From: an uncultured Lysobacter sp.
GTDB taxonomy: Bacteria; Pseudomonadota; Gammaproteobacteria; Xanthomonadales; Xanthomonadaceae
Length of the DNA stretch: 6,088 nt
Reading direction: 5' to 3'
NCBI GenBank assembly: GCA_946480055.1
Contig: CAMLID010000133.1
Coordinates: 1-6,088 of the forward strand
The position numbers were made by a program, and so were the translations under genes. Numbering within the stretch: the stretch's first letter is position 1; every line of letters starts with the position of its first letter. Positions 1 through 5,500 of the stretch are shown here, piece after piece. A model generated the notes under the pieces. That model saw only the letters and a list, made by a program, of their open reading frames with translations. It did no database searches and was not told the origin of the DNA.

Positions 1-84
1 TTGGGCCAGCAAGAGAAAGTGACCCGCACGCGCAGCGGGCGGAAGCCGTTGACCTTTGGTAACGAAACCAACGTCGAAACCGCA
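1..84. other. Left-edge non-coding stretch
   Basis: No convincing gene is visible here. A reading frame is open from the left edge to about 183, but it runs straight through two copies of the palindromic repeat and gives an Arg/Ser-rich peptide with no domain, so I do not call it coding. A small inverted repeat (CCCGC at 23-27, GCGGG at 35-39, 7-nt loop) is present without a following T-run, so it is not a standard intrinsic terminator. Together with the array to its right, this forms about 430 bp without a gene. Confidence 0.5.
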
Positions 85-85
85 T

Positions 86-115
86 TTCGCGGTCGCGGCT
101 CACGCCGCTCCTACC
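86..115 (-). repeat. Palindromic repeat, type A, copy 1
   Basis: This 30-nt unit ends in GCTCCTACC on the plus strand (GGTAGGAGC on minus). The stem is GCGGC at 95-99 paired with GCCGC at 104-108, with loop TCAC. It differs from copy A2 at two positions and from A3 at one, and all of these are transitions. Confidence 0.75.
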
Positions 116-153
116 CAAAAGCAAGAGCGGTGCGAACGCGGCCGAGGGCTTGT

Positions 154-180
154 GATCGCGGCTCACGCCGCTCCCACAGA
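154..180 (-). repeat. Palindromic repeat, type B, copy 1
   Basis: This 27-nt unit ends in GCTCCCACAGA on the plus strand, giving GTGGGAGC instead of GTAGGAGC on minus. The stem is GCGGC at 158-162 and GCCGC at 167-171. It is preceded by the shared flank CGCGGCCGAGGG (137-148). It lacks the extra TTCGCGG that begins type A units. Confidence 0.75.
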
Positions 181-224
181 TAGCGGAAGGCGGACCCGAA
201 GCGAAACCCCGCCGGCAGGCGAAG

Positions 225-254
225 TTCGCGGTCGTGGCTCGCGCCGCTCCTACC
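225..254 (-). repeat. Palindromic repeat, type A, copy 2
   Basis: Same type as copy 1. The left arm is GTGGC (234-238), leaving a G-U wobble against GCCGC (243-247), and the loop is TCGC. The unit is preceded at 198-208 by GAAGCGAAACC, which recurs before copy A3. Confidence 0.75.
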
Positions 255-290
255 CTAAAGCGACCGAAGCGGCGCGGCCGAGGGGTTGGC

Positions 291-317
291 AATCGCGGCT
301 TACACCGCTCCCACAGA
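291..317 (-). repeat. Palindromic repeat, type B, copy 2
   Basis: This 27-nt unit has three transitions relative to B copy 1. The right arm is ACCGC (304-308), so the stem loses its loop-closing pair. It is the most decayed palindrome of the five. The upstream flank CGCGGCCGAGGG is intact at 273-284. Confidence 0.7.
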
Positions 318-371
318 AAGCAGCAGAAAGCAGAACGAGACCGGAAGCGAAACCGCCACCGGTCGGCGGAG

Positions 372-401
372 TTCGCGGTCGCGGCTTACGCCGCTCCTAC
401 C
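372..401 (-). repeat. Palindromic repeat, type A, copy 3 (nearest pepP)
   Basis: Its stem is perfect: GCGGC at 381-385, GCCGC at 390-394, loop TTAC. Only 30 nt separate it from the pepP stop codon, so in the pepP transcript it would be the first hairpin after the coding region. It could protect the 3' end or help end transcription, but no U-tract follows it. Confidence 0.75.
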
Positions 402-431
402 TCACAGCGACATCGGGCAGCACACGCCGCC

Positions 432-1766
432 CTACTTCGCCATCAAGGCTTCGATCTCGTCGGCGCTGCGCGCCAGCTTGTCGGTCAGCACCTGGTAGCC
501 GTCCTTGGTGACCAGCACATCGTCTTCGGTGCGTATCCCGATCCCACGCCACTTCGGATCCACGGTGGCGTCGTCGGGCGACACGTACAGGCCCGGCTCG
601 ATCGTGAACACCATGCCCGGTTCGAGCAGGCGCGACTCGCCCTCGATCCGGTATTCGCCGACGTCGTGCACGTCCAGGCCCAGCCAATGTCCGGTCTTGT
701 GGCGATAGAAACGGCGGTAGCTGCCATCGGCGATGCTCTTCTCCAGCTTGCCCTTGAGCAGACCGAGCTTGAGCAGGCCTTCGGTCAGGGTTTCGACCGC
801 GGCGTTGTGACCCGCCTCGTAGGCCACGCCGGGGCGCGCCTGCGCCAATGCGGCGGCCTGGGCGGCGCCTACCAGATCGTGCAGCGCGCGCTGCGGCGCG
901 CTGAAGCGGCCGTTGACCGGGAAGGTGCGGGTGATGTCGGCGGCGTAGCCTCGAAACTCGGCGCCGGCGTCGATGAGGACCAGATCGCCGTCGCGCGCCT
1001 GGCCGTTGTTGGCGCGGTAGTGCAGTACGCAGCCGTTGGCGCCGGCACCGACGATGCTGCCGTAGGCCGGTTCGGCGTCGTGCATGCGGAACACGCGTTC
1101 CAGTTCGGCCTGCAGTTCGTATTCGCGCACGCCCGGACGCGCGGCGCGCATCGCGACTTCGTGCGCCTGCACGCTGATGTCCGCGGCGCGCTGCATCAGC
1201 TTGAGTTCGTCGCGGTCCTTGAACAGGCGCATCTCGTCGAGCAGATGGCCGAGCTCGAGGAACTCGTGCGGCGGCTGCGCGCCCTGGCGCACCATGGCGC
1301 GCACGCGGTTGAGCCAGCCGATCAGCTTGAGATCGAATTCCTGGTCGCGGCCGAAGTGGTAGTAGACGCGCGAACGGCCTTCGAGCAGGCCCGGCAGGAT
1401 GTCGTCGAGGTCGGCGATCGGATAAGCGTCGTCGAGACCGAAGGCCTCGACCGCGCCCTCGGGACCGAAGCGCGGGCCGTCCCAGCCTTCTCGTTCGAGA
1501 TCGCGCTCGCGGCAGAACAGCAGGGTTTCGCCGTGCTTGCGGCCCGGCACCAGCACCAGCACCGCTTCGGGCTCAGGAAAACCGGTGAGATACCACAGGT
1601 CGGAATCTTGCCGGTACGGGTAGTGGGTGTCGCGGCTACGGATCAGCTCGTTCGCGGCCGGCAGCACCAGGATGGCTTCGTCGCCGGCCATGCGCATGAG
1701 CTGCTTGCGGCGGCGCGCGTAGACCTTGGCGGGGATGTGGCTGGCGATGCCCGATGCGTTGCTCAT
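432..1766 (-). CDS. pepP: Xaa-Pro aminopeptidase P (aminopeptidase P II)
   Basis: A cytosolic, usually Mn-dependent M24 metallopeptidase that releases an N-terminal residue preceding proline. The 444-residue protein is close to the length of E. coli PepP. An N-terminal AMP_N domain (about residues 5-140, with SDLWYLTGFPEPEAVLVL) precedes the C-terminal pita-bread catalytic domain (about 180-435). All five metal ligands are visible: D266 (LVLIDAG), D277 (AADITRTF), H360 (KTGHWLGLDVHD), E390 (MVFTIEPGLY) and E414 (GIRTEDDVLV). The histidines that shape the proline pocket in the E. coli enzyme also have counterparts: H249, H356 and H367. The start is ATG at 1764-1766 without a clear Shine-Dalgarno sequence. 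The start lies 16 nt beyond the stop of the upstream YgfB-like gene, so the two are probably co-transcribed, matching the E. coli ygfB-pepP order. In E. coli ubiH follows pepP; here at least 431 bp downstream is repeat DNA instead. The enzyme looks intact and active. Confidence 0.95.
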   Translation of the reverse strand: MSNASGIASHIPAKVYARRRKQLMRMAGDEAILVLPAANELIRSRDTHYPYRQDSDLWYLTGFPEPEAVLVLVPGRKHGETLLFCRERDLEREGWDGPRFGPEGAVEAFGLDDAYPIADLDDILPGLLEGRSRVYYHFGRDQEFDLKLIGWLNRVRAMVRQGAQPPHEFLELGHLLDEMRLFKDRDELKLMQRAADISVQAHEVAMRAARPGVREYELQAELERVFRMHDAEPAYGSIVGAGANGCVLHYRANNGQARDGDLVLIDAGAEFRGYAADITRTFPVNGRFSAPQRALHDLVGAAQAAALAQARPGVAYEAGHNAAVETLTEGLLKLGLLKGKLEKSIADGSYRRFYRHKTGHWLGLDVHDVGEYRIEGESRLLEPGMVFTIEPGLYVSPDDATVDPKWRGIGIRTEDDVLVTKDGYQVLTDKLARSADEIEALMAK

Positions 1767-1782
1767 CGTCGCGGCGCCCGGG

Positions 1783-2331
1783 TCAGTTCAGGCGCTGCCG
1801 ATGCTGCGCGGCCAGCACGCAGTCGCCGTGCAACAGCAGCGCGGCGACACGCACGAACTCCTCGATCTCGACCAGCGCTTCCTCGTCCTCTTCGTCGCCG
1901 TCGTCCTGCGGTTGGGCGACGGCGAGCTTGGCCAGATCGCCCAGCGCCTCGCGGCCTTCCACCGACAAGGCATTCGCCGACACACCGGCCAGGCCGAACC
2001 CGCCGAGGAAGCCGCGGCACCAGTCGAACAGCGCGCCGCTGCGCTCGGACAGCGAGGCGTCGGCGTCCGGCAGCAACAGGGTGAAGTCGAAACTGCGGTC
2101 GGACAGCTGCGCAGCGCTCGCCAGGCGCAACTGGTCGAGCGCGCTGCCGGTTTCCGGGGCGGCAACGGTGTCGTCGGCCAGCACCTTGCCCGGCCATTCG
2201 CGCAGCGAAGCGCCGCCGCCGGCGAGCCAGCCGCACAGCGCGCCGTGGAGTTCGGAAGCCGAAGCTGCGAGCGCCAGCAGGCGGCTCTGGGCGTCGACGG
2301 CGGAGAGGTCGGGCAGTTCGATGGCGGGCAC
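1783..2331 (-). CDS. ygfB: YgfB/YecA-type UPF0149 family protein
   Basis: A small, mainly helical, acidic cytosolic protein of the UPF0149 family (182 residues from this start; E. coli YgfB is about 190). Family hallmarks appear in order: ELHGALCGWLAGGG (27-40), LLLPDADASL (85-94), a DWCRGFLGGFGLAG core (103-116), the acidic run DDGDEEDEE (133-141) and EFVRVAALLLHGD (148-160). The biochemical role is not settled. In Pseudomonas aeruginosa, YgfB affects expression of a peptidoglycan amidase gene and beta-lactam tolerance, but that need not apply here. The start is uncertain. I chose GTG at 2329-2331 (product begins MPAIELPDL) because family similarity begins nearby and because the only longer option, TTG at 2365-2367, sits inside the GC-rich dyad and beside a -10-like hexamer. 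Neither start has a clear Shine-Dalgarno sequence. It is the first gene of the pair with pepP, 16 nt apart. The family call is firm; the exact start and the symbol are moderate. Confidence 0.87.
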   Translation of the reverse strand: MPAIELPDLSAVDAQSRLLALAASASELHGALCGWLAGGGASLREWPGKVLADDTVAAPETGSALDQLRLASAAQLSDRSFDFTLLLPDADASLSERSGALFDWCRGFLGGFGLAGVSANALSVEGREALGDLAKLAVAQPQDDGDEEDEEALVEIEEFVRVAALLLHGDCVLAAQHRQRLN

Positions 2332-2357
2332 GGGTATGGCTGTGTGGGGGTTGCGCC

Positions 2358-2363
2358 AGTTTA
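2358..2363 (-). promoter_or_regulatory. Possible -10 element for ygfB-pepP
   Basis: TAAACT on the minus strand matches TATAAT at four of six positions. It would start transcription near 2351, about 20 nt before the GTG chosen for ygfB. No -35-like hexamer is apparent at the usual distance, so this is weak. Confidence 0.25.
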
Positions 2364-2388
2364 GCAACGCCGCGCCGCGGCTTGTTGC
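2364..2388. promoter_or_regulatory. GC-rich dyad in the divergent intergenic region (possible operator)
   Basis: A near-perfect inverted repeat: GCAACGCCGC (2364-2373), a 3-nt centre, GCGGC (2377-2381), a 2-nt bulge (TT), then GTTGC (2384-2388). It lies between the -10-like hexamers of the two divergent genes and overlaps the candidate -35 of the sensor gene. This is where a regulator controlling both directions could bind. A role as operator is inference; GC-rich DNA produces palindromes by chance, but ten paired bases in 25 nt is notable. Confidence 0.35.
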
Positions 2389-2411
2389 GACGGACTGCGC
2401 CTGCCTACACT
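2385..2411 (+). promoter_or_regulatory. Possible promoter for the c-di-GMP sensor gene
   Basis: A -35-like TTGCGA (2385-2390) and a -10-like TACACT (2406-2411) each match the sigma-70 consensus at four of six positions, but the 15-nt spacer is short. The alternative TTGTTG (2382-2387) gives an 18-nt spacer. Transcription would begin near 2418, leaving a leader of about 20 nt before the GTG at 2437. This is suggestive only. Confidence 0.35.
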
Positions 2412-2436
2412 GCGTGCTGCCACGCCCTGCGCCCCG

Positions 2437-2535
2437 GTGTCCGTGCGTCTACCCTGCCCAGCCGTTATCCGTCTCGCCGGTCTGCTCAGCGCATTGCTGG
2501 CGCTGGCGGGCACGGTGCTGCCGGCGGCGGCCGCG
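2437..2535 (+). other. Signal peptide of the sensor protein
   Basis: Residues 1-33 have arginines at 4 and 12, a hydrophobic core rich in Leu and Ala (13-28) and an Ala-rich end (PAAAA) just before TRDYYF. This is a standard Sec signal peptide pattern. It places the propeller region in the periplasm, in agreement with the single transmembrane helix at 787-805. The exact cleavage site, between residues 31 and 33, is not certain. Confidence 0.75.
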
Positions 2536-5500
2536 ACCCGGGACTACTACTTCACCCGCCTGGGCAGCGATGTCGGCCTGGCCCAGAACTCGGTCACCGC
2601 GCTGGCCCAGGACACCCAGGGCTTCGTCTGGGTGGGCACCCAGGGCGGCCTGCACCGCTACGACGGCCAGCGCTTCGTGCCCTACCGCCACGACCCGCGC
2701 GACCCCGCCAGCCTGCCCGACAGTTACATCACCGCGCTGACCCTGGAGAGCGACCGCGCGCTCTGGGTCGGCACCTATTCCGAGTACGTGGCGCGGCTGG
2801 ACCTGGGCACCGGCCGTATCCAACGCTACCCGGCCCCGGCCGGCAGTCAGGCCTCGCGCCAGGTGATGACCCTGCTGTACCGCGCCGGCCGGGTCTGGAT
2901 CGGCAGCCTCGCCGGCCTGGAGCGCCTGGACCCGGCCAGCGGCCGCCGTCAGACCCTGCTGAAGCTGCCCGACACCGTGCGCGACCGTCCCTGGCAGAAG
3001 CTGGTGTCGGATATGGACGGCAACGTCTGGTACGGCAACGGCACCGGCCTGTACCGGATCGGCATGGACGACCGGGTCGAATTGATCGACCCGCAACCGG
3101 TCGCCAGCCTGCTGCGCGACCACCGCGGCCAGGTCTGGATCGGCCGTAACGACGGCCTGTACCGCCTGCACAGCAATGGCCGCAGCCTGATCCGTGCCCT
3201 GCCCGCCGAAGCGAACCTGCCGGCGCCGTCCACCGACGTGCGCGCGATAGTCGAAGCGCCCGACCACCGCCTGTGGCTGTCGATGTTCGGCGACGGTCTG
3301 CGCCGCTACGACCCCGACACCGGCCGGGTCGAGCCGGTGCGCGAAGACGCCGGCATCGACGCCGGACTGCCGGAAGACACCATCGCCAGCCTGATGATCG
3401 ACCACGGCGGTTTGCTGTGGGTCGGCGGCACCTTCCGCGGCGTCGCCCTGGCCGACCCGCGCGGCACCCGTTTCAGCTACGTGCTCGACCTCGACAGCGG
3501 CCGTCCGCGCAACGCCGCCGCCGACGACAGCATGCGCGCCCTGATCGAGGACGACTCCGGCGGGCTGTGGCTGGGCACCGACAACGCGCGTCTGCTGCGC
3601 TACGACCTGGCCCAGGACCGCTTCGACGACTACACCGCGCAGGTCGGCGTCGGCGTGCGGGTGATGGCTTTCGGCCGCAGCGATCGCGGCCGGCTATGGG
3701 TCGCGACCAGCCAGGGCCTGCAGCGGCTCGATCCGGCCACCCGCAAGCTCGAACGCATCGACCTGGGGCCGTACAGCGCGGCGCCCCTGCGCAGCATGAT
3801 CGTCGCCCGCGACGGCACGCTCTGGCTCGGCTGCAGCGGCAAAGGCGCGCTGCGCTACGACCCCGCCAGCGGCGCGATCGCCCACTACGGCTACCGCGAG
3901 GGCGATGCCAGGGGCCTCAGCCACCCGGTGGTGCATGCCTTGCTGGAAGACCGCCGCGGCCGCATCTGGTTCGGCACCGGCGACGGCCTGGACCTGCTGG
4001 AACCCGCCAGCGGGCGCATGCGCCATTACCGCCATCGCGCCAACAACCCCGACAGTCTGCCCGGCAATCTGGTGCGCGCGCTGCACGAGTCCGCCGACGG
4101 CACGGTCTGGATCGGCGGCCACGCCGGGCTCAGTCGCACGGTCGAACGCGGCGGCGAGATCCGCTTCGCCCACCCGCTGGGCGCGGCCCTGAACGAACGC
4201 CCGGTGCCGGTGGTGTTCACCATCGCCGAAGCGCCGAACGGACGACTATGGCTGGGCACCGACGCCGGCATCCTGCGCTTCGACGTGATGCCCGGCTGGG
4301 TGCGACGCTACGGCCTGGCCGACGGCCTGCAGGACCTGGAATTCAACGGCGGCGCGCTCACCCGTCTGCACGACGGCCGCTTCGTATTCGGCGGCGTGCG
4401 CGGCCTGAACCTGTTCTCGCCGACCCGCATGCTCGACTCGCGCTACACCCCGCCGGTGCGCCTGCTCGGGGCCTGGATCGGCGCCGAGGCCACGGTCGAC
4501 AGCGGCGCGCTGTGGCAGCCGGCACAGCTGGACGTACCGGCCGCGGCCGGGATCCTGCGCCTGCGCGTGGGCGCCCTCGACTTCGCCCCGGATTCCAGCA
4601 TTCGTTACCGCTACCGGATGGATGGCTTCGATCGCGGCTGGATCGAAAACGGCATGCGCCGGGACATCACCTACACCCGCCTGCCGGCCGGCCGCTACAC
4701 CTTCCGCGCCCAGGCCACCAACCGCGACGGGGTCTGGACCTCGCGCGAGCTGGTGATCCCGATCCACGTCGCCCCGCCGTTGTGGCGGCACCCGATGGTG
4801 ATCCTGGCCGCGGCGCTGGCGCTGATCGCCCTGCTCGCCAGCGCGGGCTGGCGTTGGCACCGCGCTCGCCAGCGCGAACGCGGCTACTTCCAGCAGATCC
4901 GCGAGCGCGAGGAGCGCCTGAAGCTGGCGCTGTGGGCCTCGGGCGAACAGTTCTGGGACTACGACCTGGCGCGCCGCGAGATGCACCGCATGCGTGTCGA
5001 CGAACAGCACGCGCAAACCCCCGACATCGGCGTCCAGACCCACGTGGTCGACGACCACGAGATCCACGCCGACGACCAGCAGCGCGTGCTCGACCTGCTC
5101 AAACAACACCTGCGCGGCGACGCGGCGCTGTTCCTGTCCGAACACCGCATCCGCAATCCCGGCGGCGGCTGGAGCTGGGTACGCGCGCGCGGCCGCGTGG
5201 TCGAACGCGACGCCAAGGGCCGCGCCCTGCGCGTGGCCGGCACCGCCCGCGACATCACCGCCAGCCGCAGCGCCGAGCGCGACCGCCGCATCTCCAGCGA
5301 AGTGCTGCGCAGCATGGCCGAGGCGGTCGCGGTGATCGACCGCGACTTCAACTTCATCTCGATCAACCCCGCCTTCACCCACATGACCGGCTACGGCGAC
5401 GCCGAGGTGATCGGGCGTTCCGCCAGCCTGCTCGACAGCCGCCAGCACGACCCCGAGTTCTACCGGGAGATGCGCGCCGAACTGGAGCGCAGCGGACGCT

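Larger units (their letters stand above)
86..401 (-). repeat. Compound array of five GTAG/GTGG palindromic repeats (REP/SMAG-like)
   Basis: Five similar palindromic units lie in one orientation, centred near 101, 164, 240, 301 and 387. Read on the minus strand, the direction of pepP transcription, each begins GTAGGAGCGGC (type A) or GTGGGAGCGGT/C (type B) and folds into a short GCGGC/GCCGC stem with a 4-nt loop. The types alternate A-B-A-B-A. The flanks are also duplicated: CGCGGCCGAGGG at 137-148 and 273-284 precedes each B unit, and GAAGCGAAACC at 198-208 and 344-354 precedes A2 and A3. The true period is therefore the A-plus-B pair, 139-147 bp from A to A and 137 bp from B to B. Short palindromes with a GTAG end are known from Stenotrophomonas (SMAG elements) and are mobilised by RAYT transposases in related systems; membership here is inferred from motif similarity. 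The array starts 30 nt past the pepP stop and may form 3'-UTR hairpins. Confidence 0.8.

Noticed and set aside
1..183. Small open frame at the left edge
   Set aside because: It translates straight through two palindromic repeats into an Arg/Ser-rich peptide, lacks a visible ribosome binding site and is cut by the edge. Better explained as repeat DNA.
86..401. Regularly spaced repeats resembling a small CRISPR array
   Set aside because: The repeats are of two alternating types, the intervals vary (61-86 nt centre to centre) and the intervening sequences are themselves partly repeated, so they are not unique spacers. No cas genes are present.
371..431. Intrinsic terminator after pepP
   Set aside because: Repeat copy A3 can form a hairpin just after the stop, but no T-rich tract follows it on the minus strand, so a Rho-independent terminator cannot be supported.
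234..2084. Plus-strand open frame of 616 codons over the repeats, pepP and ygfB
   Set aside because: It is antisense to two well-supported genes and starts within the repeat array; the protein shows no domain.
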